A DNA stretch of 64,000 nucleotides from Brevundimonas sp. SH203 (GTDB lineage Bacteria > Pseudomonadota > Alphaproteobacteria > Caulobacterales > Caulobacteraceae), in contig NZ_BDMM01000004.1 in assembly GCF_002157625.1 (NCBI RefSeq), positions 62,001 to 126,000 on the forward strand, given 5' to 3'. Both the position numbers and the translations under genes were made by a program. The notes below the pieces were generated by a model, which saw only the letters and a list, made by a program, of their open reading frames with translations, made no database searches and was not told the origin of the DNA. Shown here one piece after another: positions 17,196-28,475 of the stretch; position 1 is the first letter of the stretch, and each line of letters begins with the position of its first letter.

Positions 17196-17444
17196 ATGGC
17201 TACGATGAACATCTCGCTCCCGGACGCACTGAAGACCTTCATCGACGATCAGGTCAGTGATCAGGGCTTCGGAACCAGCAGCGAATATATTCGCGCCCTC
17301 GTTCGCCAGGAACAGCAGAAGAAGCGCATTCGCGACATGCTGTTGGAGGGGAGAAACTCAGGTCCCGGCGTTCTGGTCGACGACGCCTATTGGGAGCGCC
17401 AGCGCGAACGTATCCGTCAGTTCGAACGCAAGAAACCGGCGTGA
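17196..17444 (+). CDS. parD: ParD-type antitoxin
   Basis: An 82-residue protein. The N-terminal ribbon-helix-helix (MATMNISLPDALKTFIDDQV, then GTSSEYIRALVRQ) is typical of ParD/CopG antitoxins and would bind the operator upstream. The C-terminal 40 residues (DDAYWERQRERIRQFERKKP) form the toxin-wrapping helix. It overlaps parE by four bases (GTGA). Antitoxin first, toxin second is the usual ParDE order. The pair sits between recF and gyrB. Confidence 0.92.
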   Translation: MATMNISLPDALKTFIDDQVSDQGFGTSSEYIRALVRQEQQKKRIRDMLLEGRNSGPGVLVDDAYWERQRERIRQFERKKPA

Positions 17445-17782
17445 GCAGCAAGCCGATCCGGCAACGTCCGGCGGCGATCGACGATCATGACGCCGTCGTA
17501 GACTACTACCTAGAACAGTCTGGGAACGGGCTTGCAACGCGGTTTTCCGCCGCGCTGAAAGACGCTTTCGAGAGGATAGGCTGTAATCCCGGCGTCGGCT
17601 CCCGTCTGGTTGGAGACCACTGCGGCTTGCCGGGTTTGCGGACTTGGCCGGTATCGGGCTTTCCTTATCTGGTCTGTTATTTCGACACGTCGGATTACAT
17701 AGACGTATTGCGAATTCTGCACGGCGCGCGCGACCTCGACGCCCTACTCGCGGACCCTCCCGAGGGCATGGACCAAGCGTAG
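17441..17782 (+). CDS. parE: ParE-type toxin
   Basis: A 113-residue RelE/ParE-fold protein; known ParE proteins poison DNA gyrase. It has the characteristic N-terminal helix pair (AIDDHDAVVDYYLEQSG), then GLRTWPVSGFPYLVCYF and the final strand IDVLRILHGARDLDALL. Translation starts at GTG 17441, inside the parD stop. Codon use is more AT-rich than in recF or gyrB, suggesting later insertion into the conserved recF-gyrB gap. The target is taken from the family, not shown here; some ParE-fold proteins act on ribosomes instead. Confidence 0.92.
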   Translation: MSSKPIRQRPAAIDDHDAVVDYYLEQSGNGLATRFSAALKDAFERIGCNPGVGSRLVGDHCGLPGLRTWPVSGFPYLVCYFDTSDYIDVLRILHGARDLDALLADPPEGMDQA

Positions 17783-17800
17783 TCTTTCCTCGCAATTTGA

Positions 17801-20350
<2,550 letters not shown>

Positions 20351-20368
20351 CGTGGAACGGGGCGCGGC

Positions 20369-20824
20369 CTACTGGCCGCGTCCCGCCGCGATGAAGGCCG
20401 GGATGGTGGGGAAACCGGCGGCTTGCGGCCGCAACGCATCGCAGGCGAAGGATTTGATGGCGCCGTAGATGCCGCCGGTCGGGGTCGCCTCCCACGGCGC
20501 GTCCTCCGAATAACGGTCGGTCTCCGCCCCGTCCTTGCCATAGGTCACGGTCGCGCCCGAGCGCGACTGACCGTCCGAGCAGCGCACCATCACCTCTTCG
20601 GTCTCGTGGCTCAGGTCCGTCGCCTCGCCGCGCGCATGGACCCGCGCCATCCTGGTGGTGACGACGCCGTCCACCGGCGTCAGGGCGTCGACGTCCACCA
20701 GATAGACCGTGGCGTCGCTGCGCGAGAACGCCGCCCAGCTTTCCGCGGCCGCCGGCGACGCCAGGCCGAACATGGCAAGACCGAGCGCCGACGTGGCGAC
20801 GGTGATGTTTATCGCTTTGATCAT
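20369..20824 (-). CDS. Exported protein of unknown function
   Basis: A 151-residue protein with a signal peptide of about 27 residues (VATSALGLAMFGLASPAAAE, cleavage after AAA). The mature part resembles small periplasmic proteins that begin WxxFSRSDxTVYLVDVDAL, with a pair of cysteines (RCSDGQ and FACDAL) that could form a disulphide. It converges on gyrB, 18 bases away. No enzyme motif is seen. Confidence 0.75.
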   Translation of the reverse strand: MIKAINITVATSALGLAMFGLASPAAAESWAAFSRSDATVYLVDVDALTPVDGVVTTRMARVHARGEATDLSHETEEVMVRCSDGQSRSGATVTYGKDGAETDRYSEDAPWEATPTGGIYGAIKSFACDALRPQAAGFPTIPAFIAAGRGQ

Positions 20825-20911
20825 CCTCTTCCCTCCCCAGGCAAGGCGATCATTTCATACCTGGGCGCGACGAATTTCAATCGCCGTCGCGCGGGATTTC
20901 CGTAAGTCGGG

Positions 20912-21316
20912 TCAGGGGCGGTCGCGCGACGGCAGGGCCGCGATCTCGTCCGCCGTCAGCTGGCGAAGGACGCGCACACGGCATGGTTCGGGTCCGGTCG
21001 TCGGACTGCGAAGGCGCGCCGGATCGCCCACGCACAGACGGCTGCTTCCATCCATCGGGACCAAGGCGATGGACAGGGCCTGGGGCAGGTCGCGGCACAC
21101 GGTCGCGTCGATCTGGAACACCTCCGTCGCCGAGGTGCGGACATAGAGCGTCTGCTCGTTCGGCGCGGTGAAGTTACGCACCAGACTGGGCCGGAAACAG
21201 GGATTGGCGGCGGTGCGCGCGGCGGACGGCGACAGGCCCGGCGCGGCCGGGGCGCAGGCGGCCAAGGCCAAGACCGGCGCCAGAAGGGCGGCGGAAGGAA
21301 GGGCGAGACGCAGCAT
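20912..21316 (-). CDS. Small lipoprotein, DUF6491-like
   Basis: A 134-residue protein with a lipoprotein signal (LLAPVLALAACAP; the Cys is the probable lipidation site). The mature part follows the pattern of DUF6491 lipoproteins in this order: CFRPSLVRNF, TLYVRTSATEVFQID, a dicysteine VCRDLPQAL, LCVGDP and a final LTADEIAALP. Function unknown. It is monocistronic, between another exported protein and mnmC. Confidence 0.75.
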   Translation of the reverse strand: MLRLALPSAALLAPVLALAACAPAAPGLSPSAARTAANPCFRPSLVRNFTAPNEQTLYVRTSATEVFQIDATVCRDLPQALSIALVPMDGSSRLCVGDPARLRSPTTGPEPCRVRVLRQLTADEIAALPSRDRP

Positions 21317-21343
21317 GGTGTTCTCCTGACGACAGCCCCCGTC

Positions 21344-23173
21344 TCAACCCTCTCGCCGGGGCGCGTCGGGCGCAAGTGAAATCGTCTGGACGGCGGGGCG
21401 GCGGGGTGAAACCCGGCCGGCCAAGTCGCGCGGCAGGGGCGACGGCCGGTTGAGGATCAGCGCCGCCAGATGCTCGCCCAGCAGAGGCGCGACGCAGAAG
21501 CCGCGCGATCCCAGCCCGCCCAGAACATAGAGGCCGTCGTCCAGTGCTCCGGCCAGGGGCAGGCGGTCTGGCGTCGTGGCGCGAACGGCGGCCCGACTGC
21601 GCGTCACCCCGGCGGACGCCACGCGCTCGGCCAGACCGGGCAGACGCGCACGCAGGGTCTCCAGATTGCGCGCGCCGTCGCCGTCGCGGGGCGCCACATC
21701 CACCTCGCCCCGATCATGGGTAGCGCCATAGAGGAATCCCGAGCCTGTCGGGGCGACATAGCCGCCCCAGGCCGTGGCCTGGACCGGCGCCGCATCCTCG
21801 ATCCAGTCCGCCTGGCCGCGCACGGGCGACAGGCGCGGCGCGGCGGCGCAACCATCCAGCAGTTCGGCGCCGCCCCAGCCGGCGGCGACCACCACCACAT
21901 CGACCAAGGCCAGCACCGCGCCGGCGTCGTCCAGCAGTCGCCAGCCCTCGTCGTCGCGCGACAGGCCCGCGACCCGCGCCGTCCGCATGTCCGCATCCGA
22001 CAGCCAGTCGGACAGGATGGCGGCCGGATGGACCGCGCAGGCGTCCTTCATCAGCAGCCCGCCCGCCCCGACCGGCTCACCGGCCCTTGCGTCGGCGGCC
22101 CCGGCGTCCGGGATCGTCATGGCGCCGGCCGGCCAGATCGGCTGATCCGCGACCTTTTCGAACCGGCCCCGGTCTCGCGGCGTCTGGGGCAGTTGCAGCA
22201 CCCCTTCGCCGACGACGGCGCCCGGCGTTTCGGCATAGAGCGCGCGCGCCCGCTCCAGCGCCTGGGCGTGCAGGGCGGCGATGCCCAGGTCGCCGGCGTC
22301 GAGACGCGGCGTGACCAGGCCGGCGGGAAAACCGGAACCGCCCGCGCCCGGCCGGTCGGCCTCGAACACCACGGCTGGCATGCCTTCGGCTCTTAATGCC
22401 CGCACGACGGACGCGCCGGCGACGCCCGCCCCGATCACGGCCACGCGGGGATGCGCTTCAGGCGCGACCGAAGTGGGCAGACGGGCTTCCAGCCGCTCGC
22501 GCTTGCGGCCGTGACCGGGGCGTTTGTCGACGACGAAACCATGCTCGGCCAGGCCGCGCCGCACCGCGCCCGCGACGGTGAAGGTGGCCAGTCGCGCGCC
22601 CGGCGCCGAGCGGGCGGCGATCAGGCCCATGACTTCCGGCGACCACATTCCGGGGTTCAGGGCCGGCGAAAACCCGTCCAGGAACCAGGCGTCGGCCGCC
22701 CCCGACCATTGCTCCAACGCCCAGGCCGCGTCGCCGATCGCCAAATCGAACACCGTGTTGAAGGCCGGCAGGTCGATGCGGTGAAAGCCGGGCGTCGCGG
22801 ACGGCCAGGCGTCGATCAGGGCCTGGGCCGCTTCCGACAATTCGGGCCAGTTGGACAGGGCGCGCCCCGCCTCCTCCGCCGTCAGGGGAAAGCCCTCGAT
22901 CGAGAAGACATGCAGCCGCCCGTCCGCCGGACCCGACCGCCGCCACAGGTCCAGCAGGGCCGCAATGTTCAGTCCGGTGCCGAAACCCAGTTCCGCGACC
23001 GTGAAGGCGCGTCGTCCGGCCCAGGCGTCCGGCAGGCCGCAACCGTTCAGGAACACCGCCCGCGTCTCGGCCAGACCGTCGTCGCGCGAGAAATAGACAT
23101 CGCCGAACCGGCCGGAACGGGGTTCTCCGTCATCGGTCCAGGTCAGGCGGGGCGAGGCGTCGTCGGCGTGCAT
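21344..23173 (-). CDS. mnmC: Bifunctional tRNA mnm5s2U modification enzyme MnmC
   Basis: A 609-residue protein completing 5-methylaminomethyl-2-thiouridine at tRNA wobble position 34. The N-terminal 230 residues are the MnmD methyltransferase (VAELGFGTGLNIAALLDLW for SAM, then WFLDGFSPALNPGMW). From about residue 245 comes the FAD-dependent oxidoreductase, starting VAVIGAGVAGASVVRALRAE, with a C-terminal GLYVLGGLGSRGF loop. Both activities are fused as in E. coli. The protein acts on the intermediate made by MnmEG. Confidence 0.93.
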   Translation of the reverse strand: MHADDASPRLTWTDDGEPRSGRFGDVYFSRDDGLAETRAVFLNGCGLPDAWAGRRAFTVAELGFGTGLNIAALLDLWRRSGPADGRLHVFSIEGFPLTAEEAGRALSNWPELSEAAQALIDAWPSATPGFHRIDLPAFNTVFDLAIGDAAWALEQWSGAADAWFLDGFSPALNPGMWSPEVMGLIAARSAPGARLATFTVAGAVRRGLAEHGFVVDKRPGHGRKRERLEARLPTSVAPEAHPRVAVIGAGVAGASVVRALRAEGMPAVVFEADRPGAGGSGFPAGLVTPRLDAGDLGIAALHAQALERARALYAETPGAVVGEGVLQLPQTPRDRGRFEKVADQPIWPAGAMTIPDAGAADARAGEPVGAGGLLMKDACAVHPAAILSDWLSDADMRTARVAGLSRDDEGWRLLDDAGAVLALVDVVVVAAGWGGAELLDGCAAAPRLSPVRGQADWIEDAAPVQATAWGGYVAPTGSGFLYGATHDRGEVDVAPRDGDGARNLETLRARLPGLAERVASAGVTRSRAAVRATTPDRLPLAGALDDGLYVLGGLGSRGFCVAPLLGEHLAALILNRPSPLPRDLAGRVSPRRPAVQTISLAPDAPRREG

Positions 23174-23204
23174 GGCGCGGCCTTAGCATTTCGGCCGCGC
23201 AACG

Positions 23205-23234
23205 AAAAAGGGCCGCTCCGGTTCGAAGCGGCCC
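23205..23234 (-). terminator. Terminator for the leftward lipoprotein gene
   Basis: Read on the minus strand, an eight-base stem GGGCCGCT/AGCGGCCC with a nine-base loop is followed by TTTTT. It lies 25 bases after the stop of the small lipoprotein gene at 23259 and just before the mnmC start. Confidence 0.8.
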
Positions 23235-23258
23235 CGCATCAGGATCGGACGTCGGGCG

Positions 23259-23561
23259 TCAGTGACCGGACGGCGCGGGAACCGGCTCGGGCGCGGGCGG
23301 CGTGGTCGGGGCGGCGCCTTCGACCGGCGGGGTCGCGGCGGGCGCGGCGGGCGCGGCGGCAGGATCGCTCTGGATGGCCTGGTTGGCGGCGGCTTCGGCG
23401 TCGCGCGCGGCCTGATCGACGGTGACGGCCGCCTCTTCGGCGCTGCCGGCGGCCTCGACCGCGTCGCTGGCCGGGGCCTCGGCCTTCTTCTCGTTCGACG
23501 AGCCGCAGGCGGCGACGGCCAGCAAGGCGGCCGATACGGCGATGAGGGCGGGCATGCGCAT
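23259..23561 (-). CDS. Small Ala/Pro-rich lipoprotein
   Basis: A 100-residue protein with a lipoprotein signal peptide (MRMPALIAVSAALLAVAACG, Cys lipidated). The rest is low-complexity: an Ala/Glu-rich helix with a repeating A-EEA pattern, then a Pro/Ala tail ending SGH. It probably lies along the cell wall, anchored to a membrane. No function can be assigned. It has its own terminator. Confidence 0.7.
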   Translation of the reverse strand: MRMPALIAVSAALLAVAACGSSNEKKAEAPASDAVEAAGSAEEAAVTVDQAARDAEAAANQAIQSDPAAAPAAPAATPPVEGAAPTTPPAPEPVPAPSGH

Positions 23562-23665
23562 GAAAGGTCTCCGAACGGTTCGCGAGGCGGCGCGCCTCTG
23601 ATCCCCGACGATAGGACCGCGCCGCCGACGGGGGCAAGTCGGGATCGCCGCTGCGGCGATCCGGC

Positions 23666-24532
23666 TCAGTCGGCGGTGATGCTGTTCAGCGCCTCTTCCA
23701 TCTCGCCGAACGAGGGCTGGGCGGCGGAGGGGATGTCGCCCCGGCCGATCTCGACCGAGATCTGGGCGGCGTTGCCGTGCAGGTGGGCGACCAGCACCGA
23801 CTGGATGATCTTATAATAGGCCGCTTCCTCGTTGATGATCGCGGTCAGGCGGGCGGCGAACGGGCCGACCAGGCCATAGGCCAGGAACACCCCCATGAAG
23901 GTGCCGACCAGGGCGCCGCCGATCATGCCGCCCAGAACCTCGGGCGGTTCGGTGATAGAACCCATGGTCTTGATGACCCCCAACACGGCGGCGACGATGC
24001 CCAGGGCGGGCAGGCCGTCGGCCAGGTTCTGAAGCGCGTGGGCGGCTTCCAGATGCTCGTGATGGTGCTTTTCCAGCTGCTTTTCCATCGCATCCTCAAC
24101 CTGGTGCGGATCTTCCAGGTTCATCGTCATCATCCGCAGGGTGTCGCAGATGAAATCGACGGCGAAATGGTCTTTCAGCACCTTGGGGTATTTCTGGAAG
24201 ATGGTGGACTCCTTGGGCTTTTCGATGTGGCTTTCCAGCGCCACGACGCCCTTGGACTTCATCGTCTTCGTCAGCTGGAACAGCAGGGACAGAAGGTCCT
24301 TGTAGTCCTGCTTCTTCCACTTGGGCCCGGCGAAGGTCTTGCCCAGACCGCCCATCGAACTCTTGATCACCGGCAGAGAGTTGGAGATCAGGAAGGCGGC
24401 GATGCCCGCGCCGCCGATGGCCATCAGCTCGTGCGGGGCGGCGTGCATGATGACTTCGAACTTGCCGCCCGAGATCGCATAGCTGCCGAAGACGAGGCCG
24501 AACAGCAGCACGATGCCGATGATCTGGAACAT
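23666..24532 (-). CDS. motA: Flagellar motor stator protein MotA
   Basis: A 288-residue inner-membrane protein; with MotB it forms the proton-driven stator that turns the flagellum. Four membrane helices are visible: residues 3-20, 35-50, 170-190 and 200-222. The large cytoplasmic loop carries the rotor-facing charges. The motifs PHELMAIGGAGIAAFLISNS and GLPALGIVAAVLGVIKTM are characteristic. No motB is next to it, as is also the case in Caulobacter. Confidence 0.95.
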   Translation of the reverse strand: MFQIIGIVLLFGLVFGSYAISGGKFEVIMHAAPHELMAIGGAGIAAFLISNSLPVIKSSMGGLGKTFAGPKWKKQDYKDLLSLLFQLTKTMKSKGVVALESHIEKPKESTIFQKYPKVLKDHFAVDFICDTLRMMTMNLEDPHQVEDAMEKQLEKHHHEHLEAAHALQNLADGLPALGIVAAVLGVIKTMGSITEPPEVLGGMIGGALVGTFMGVFLAYGLVGPFAARLTAIINEEAAYYKIIQSVLVAHLHGNAAQISVEIGRGDIPSAAQPSFGEMEEALNSITAD

Positions 24533-24627
24533 GGGGAAGGACGATCCTGACGCGAGAGGCCGGGATCATCCCCATTAATCATTAAGACGGCGTTTCGCGA
24601 ACGGCGTCGCGCGGCGAGGATTTCGCC

Positions 24628-26427
24628 TCAGACGCGCTGTTCGCCGGCCAGGATCGCCTTGCGCGCCGCGACGGTCAGCTTCTGATAGCCGGTCTTGCCG
24701 CCCCGGACGTAGAGCGACGGGCCGGTCTTGTCGGAATCGAAGCCGTCGGCGACCAGATCGGCCTTGCGGTATTTGAAGGTGCCGGTCGTCTCCGCCGATT
24801 TGATCAGCCGCAGGAAGACGGGCTGGGCGTAGGTCGGCAGCTTGGCCTCGACGTGGTCCGAGAAGGCCTGGGCGTCGAACCTGCCCTCGACCACCAGGGC
24901 CGCCATGCCCGCCTTGCCGTCCTGGCCCGGCACCGGCACGCCATAGACGATGGCCTCCGCCACGCCCGGCGCATCCATCAGCACCTGTTCGACCTCGGAC
25001 GTGGAGACGTTCTCGCCCTTCCAGCGGAAGGTGTCGCCCATCCGGTCCACGAAGTAGAAATAGCCCTCCGCGTCCTGTTTCATCAGGTCGCCGGTGCGGA
25101 ACCAGCGGTCGCCCTTCTTGAACACGTCGGTCAGGATCTTCTTCTGCGAGGCGGCCTTGTCGGCATAGCCCGAGAAGTCGTGACGGATGTCGTTGCCGAT
25201 CAGGCCGATGGCCTCGCCCACCTCGCCCACTCGCACCAGGCGGCACAGGCCGTCGGGGCCGCGGATCGGCTGTTCGGTCTCCACGTCGAACTCGACCAGA
25301 CGGATGTTGATCTGGGACTTCAGATAGCGGGGCACGCGGCCGATGGCGCCCTGTCTGCCGTCGAAGTTGAACAGCGAGACATTGCCCTCGGTCGAGCCGT
25401 AGAATTCCAGGATTTCCGGGATGCGGAACCGCTTCTGGAAGTCGGGCCAGACGTCGGCGCGCAGGCCGTTGCCGAACGCCAGCCGCAGCTTGTGCTTGGT
25501 CTCGTCCTCACTCGGCGGACAGTTGACCAGATAGCGGCACAGCTCTCCGATATAGACGAACATGGTCGCGCCCGACGACCGCACGTCGGGCCAGAAGCTG
25601 GTGGCCGAAAACTTCTTGCGGATCACCAGACGCGCGCCGTTCAGCAGGGCGGCGCCCACCCCGACCAAACCGCCGGTCGAGTGGTACAGAGGCAGGACGT
25701 TGAAGATCCGGTCCTCGGGCGTCGAGCGCGTGGCCCCGGCGAAGGCGCGCATATAGGTTCGGGCGCGCGAATGCGGAATGCGCGCCGCCTTGGGCAGGCC
25801 CGTCGTGCCGGAGGTGTAGATGTAGAGGGCGGTGTCGCGGTTGGTCAGGCCTTCGCGCGCCGCCCTGGACGGCCGCACGGACGACCCGCCGCGCACCGGC
25901 TTGTCCAGCCCGCGTCGGTCGCTGGTCTCCAGATCGTCGGTCAGACCCAGCACCCACAGCGCCAGACTGTGATCGACCAGGGGCCGCGCCTCCTCGATCT
26001 GGCGCCAGCAGTCCTCGTCGGCGACGACGTTGAAGGCCTTGGAGATGGCCAGACAGTGGGCCAGCCCCTGACCGTTCAGATTGGTGTTGATCAGGGCCGT
26101 GGCGATGCCGACCTTGGAGAAGCCGATCCAGGCCGCCAGATATTCGATCCGGTTGGTCATCATCAGGGCAATGGTGTCGCTGCGGCGCAGGCCCCGATTC
26201 TTGGCCCAGTGACCAAAGCGGTTGGCCATGGCGTCCAGATCGCGATAGGTCAGGGTGCGCTGACCGTCGTCGATGGCGATGTTGTCTGGGAATTTGTCGA
26301 CCGCTTCCTCGAAGTCGTCGCACAGCAGGACATCGCTATCCAGCTCGATCGGCTTGATGCGTTTGAGCAGGCGGAACAGGCCGCGAGCGAACCGGACGTC
26401 CCGACGGATATTCGCTACAAAACCCAT
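24628..26427 (-). CDS. Long-chain acyl-CoA synthetase (FATP/FadD6-like)
   Basis: A 599-residue AMP-forming ligase that activates fatty acids to acyl-CoA. The AMP-binding P-loop is YIYTSGTTGLPKAARIPHSR. The A5 motif is FYGSTEGNVSLFN, and the C-terminal hinge region reads DRMGDTFRWKGENVSTSEVE. The FYGSTEGN form and the N-terminal layout match the very-long-chain synthetase/FATP subgroup. A membrane-associated location is likely. Substrate chain length cannot be told. It is transcribed alone, divergent from the gene at 26750. Confidence 0.88.
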   Translation of the reverse strand: MGFVANIRRDVRFARGLFRLLKRIKPIELDSDVLLCDDFEEAVDKFPDNIAIDDGQRTLTYRDLDAMANRFGHWAKNRGLRRSDTIALMMTNRIEYLAAWIGFSKVGIATALINTNLNGQGLAHCLAISKAFNVVADEDCWRQIEEARPLVDHSLALWVLGLTDDLETSDRRGLDKPVRGGSSVRPSRAAREGLTNRDTALYIYTSGTTGLPKAARIPHSRARTYMRAFAGATRSTPEDRIFNVLPLYHSTGGLVGVGAALLNGARLVIRKKFSATSFWPDVRSSGATMFVYIGELCRYLVNCPPSEDETKHKLRLAFGNGLRADVWPDFQKRFRIPEILEFYGSTEGNVSLFNFDGRQGAIGRVPRYLKSQINIRLVEFDVETEQPIRGPDGLCRLVRVGEVGEAIGLIGNDIRHDFSGYADKAASQKKILTDVFKKGDRWFRTGDLMKQDAEGYFYFVDRMGDTFRWKGENVSTSEVEQVLMDAPGVAEAIVYGVPVPGQDGKAGMAALVVEGRFDAQAFSDHVEAKLPTYAQPVFLRLIKSAETTGTFKYRKADLVADGFDSDKTGPSLYVRGGKTGYQKLTVAARKAILAGEQRV

Positions 26428-26749
26428 ACGCGCCGCAACTCCCGTTATGCGTTATCCGCCTCGTCCGGTGATGGACGAAGGCGAGGCGTCGGGTCAACCG
26501 CGCGGTCTGCACCGCGTTGCAAACCGGGCGGATTGCCGCCAGCCGTGACCCATTTGTTCGGTTGACGCGGGGGAAATCCAGAGCCGGGGCCTGCTTTTTA
26601 TCGCCGCATTCGGTGCGATCGCGTTCGGAAAAGGCGCGATCCCCGCCCCATTCCGGGCGGAAAAGGTGTTTCTTCGGGGCTTTTGCGTCGAGGCCGGAAC
26701 GACGTTGAGCGGGATCGGGTTGGTTGATCACCGTTATGGAGGACAGAAA
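26428..26749. promoter_or_regulatory. Divergent intergenic region, no gene seen
   Basis: 322 bases lie between the acyl-CoA synthetase start (leftward) and the membrane protein start at 26750 (rightward). Both promoters must lie here. TTGACG near 26562 is a possible -35. No RNA gene or ORF with convincing codon use is present. Confidence 0.35.
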
Positions 26750-27316
26750 ATGTCTATGACCTACGCTGACACCCCGACCGAGGCCCGCCCCGAGACCGCG
26801 ACCTTCGTGCCCCGCTACGCCCGCCCGGCCAAGTCCAAAAAGTCGGTGAGAACCTGGATGATCCTGGCGCCGATCGGGGCGGTGGTGCTGCTGGGCAGCG
26901 GCGTCGCCATGGTGATGGGCGGCGGCGAGAAGGCTGCGCCCGCCCCGGCGGAAGCAGCGCCGGCGATGGAAACGGCCCCGGCCGCAATGACCGCCGCCGA
27001 AACGCCGGTGACGCCGGCCGCTCCGGTCGAAACCGCCGCTGCGCCTGCCGCTTCGCCGGCTCCGGCTCCGGTCGCCCGTCGCTCGGAACCGCGCGCCGAG
27101 CCTGTCGTCCGTCGCGCCGCCCCGGCCGCCGAACGTCCGGCCGCAGCCCGTGTCGAGACGCCCGCCGCACCGACCACCAGCCTTCAACCCTATTCGGCTT
27201 CGACCAGCACAAGCCAACTGAACAGCGCACCCGTTGCGGCCCAGACGCCGGCGCCCGTTGTGGTGACGCCCGCCCAGCCGGCTGCCCCGTCGATCACGGT
27301 CCAACCGCTGAACTGA
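26750..27316 (+). CDS. Single-pass Ala/Pro-rich membrane protein
   Basis: A 188-residue protein. Residues 1-35 are cytoplasmic and basic (ARPAKSKKSVR). Residues 36-55 form one membrane helix (MILAPIGAVVLLGSGVAMVM). The remaining 130 residues are a low-complexity Ala/Pro/Val/Glu domain probably extending through the periplasm, resembling the linker of TonB- or SPOR-type proteins but with no folded end domain. The ATG at 26750 follows GGAGG. A strong terminator follows. The function is not recognised. Confidence 0.75.
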   Translation: MSMTYADTPTEARPETATFVPRYARPAKSKKSVRTWMILAPIGAVVLLGSGVAMVMGGGEKAAPAPAEAAPAMETAPAAMTAAETPVTPAAPVETAAAPAASPAPAPVARRSEPRAEPVVRRAAPAAERPAAARVETPAAPTTSLQPYSASTSTSQLNSAPVAAQTPAPVVVTPAQPAAPSITVQPLN

Positions 27317-27332
27317 TCGCGGTCAAATAAGG

Positions 27333-27360
27333 AAGGCCCCGGCTCCGGTCGGGGCCTTTT
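27333..27360 (+). terminator. Rho-independent terminator
   Basis: A nine-base stem AAGGCCCCG/CGGGGCCTT with an eight-base loop is followed by TTTT, 16 bases after the stop of the Ala/Pro-rich membrane protein gene. Confidence 0.9.
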
Positions 27361-27530
27361 CCATGCGCGGCTGCCAGATACGATGGCTTGCCTGTTCCCG
27401 CCCGAACGAGTCTGGCGGCCCCGCAGCCCTGAACGCGGCACGGTGAAAATCTCACAGGATGCGGCAGTATCAATCGCTTGTCTTACGCGGCACATTGGCG
27501 TTGTGACCTCCGTTCGACGGAGACCTGCTG

Positions 27531-28475
27531 GTGGACATCGCCATTCTGACCGAAAGCCAAAACAGCCTGCCCCCCGCGCGCCTGACGCATCTTCAGCGTC
27601 TGGAGGCCGAGAGCATCCATATCCTGCGCGAGGTGGCGGCCGAGGCCGAGCGGCCGGTGATGCTGTATTCGATCGGCAAGGATTCCGCCGTCCTGCTGCA
27701 TCTGGCCAGGAAGGCCTTCTATCCGTCCAGACCGCCCTTCCCGCTGCTGCATGTCGATACGACGTGGAAGTTCCGCGCCATGTACGCCATGCGCGAACAG
27801 GCGGCGGCGGACCTGGGCGTCGAGCTTCTGGTGCATCGGAACCCCGAAGCCGTGGCGCGCGGCATCAATCCGTTCGATCACGGCTCGGCCCTGCACACCG
27901 ATCTGTGGAAGACCGAGGGGCTGAAACAGGCCCTGTCCCTGCACGGCTTCGACGCGGCCTTCGGCGGCGCGCGGCGCGACGAGGAGAAGTCGCGGGCCAA
28001 GGAGCGCATCTTCTCCTTCCGCACGGCCGAACACCGCTGGGACCCCAAGAACCAGAGGCCCGAACTCTGGCGTCTGTACAACGCCCGCAAACGGCCGGGC
28101 GAGAGCATCCGGGTGTTTCCGATCTCCAACTGGACCGAGCTGGACGTCTGGCAATACATCCATCTGGAGCAGATCCCCATCGTGCCGCTGTATCTGGCGG
28201 CGGAACGGCCGGTGGTCGAGCGCGACGGCGCCCTGATCATGGTGGATGACGACCGTTTCCGTCTACGACCCGGCGAAACGCCGCAGATGAAGTCCGTCCG
28301 CTTCCGCACCTTGGGCTGCTATCCCCTGACCGGGGCGGTCGAAAGCACGGCGGCGACCCTGCCCGAGGTCATTCAGGAAATGCTGCTGACCACCGCGTCC
28401 GAGCGTCAGGGCCGGATGATCGACCACGACCAGTCCGCCTCGATGGAGAAGAAGAAGCAGGAGGGCTACTTCTGA
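27531..28475 (+). CDS. cysD: Sulfate adenylyltransferase subunit 2
   Basis: A 314-residue PP-loop ATP pyrophosphatase that makes adenosine phosphosulfate from sulfate, together with CysN. Motifs: [20 protein letters not shown] (PP-loop), [25 protein letters not shown] and [18 protein letters not shown] start at 27531 with GGAG ahead. The stop overlaps the cysNC start by one base (TGATG), so the subunits are co-translated. The C-terminal [10 protein letters not shown] is the standard CysD ending. Confidence 0.97.
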   Translation: MDIAILTESQNSLPPARLTHLQRLEAESIHILREVAAEAERPVMLYSIGKDSAVLLHLARKAFYPSRPPFPLLHVDTTWKFRAMYAMREQAAADLGVELLVHRNPEAVARGINPFDHGSALHTDLWKTEGLKQALSLHGFDAAFGGARRDEEKSRAKERIFSFRTAEHRWDPKNQRPELWRLYNARKRPGESIRVFPISNWTELDVWQYIHLEQIPIVPLYLAAERPVVERDGALIMVDDDRFRLRPGETPQMKSVRFRTLGCYPLTGAVESTAATLPEVIQEMLLTTASERQGRMIDHDQSASMEKKKQEGYF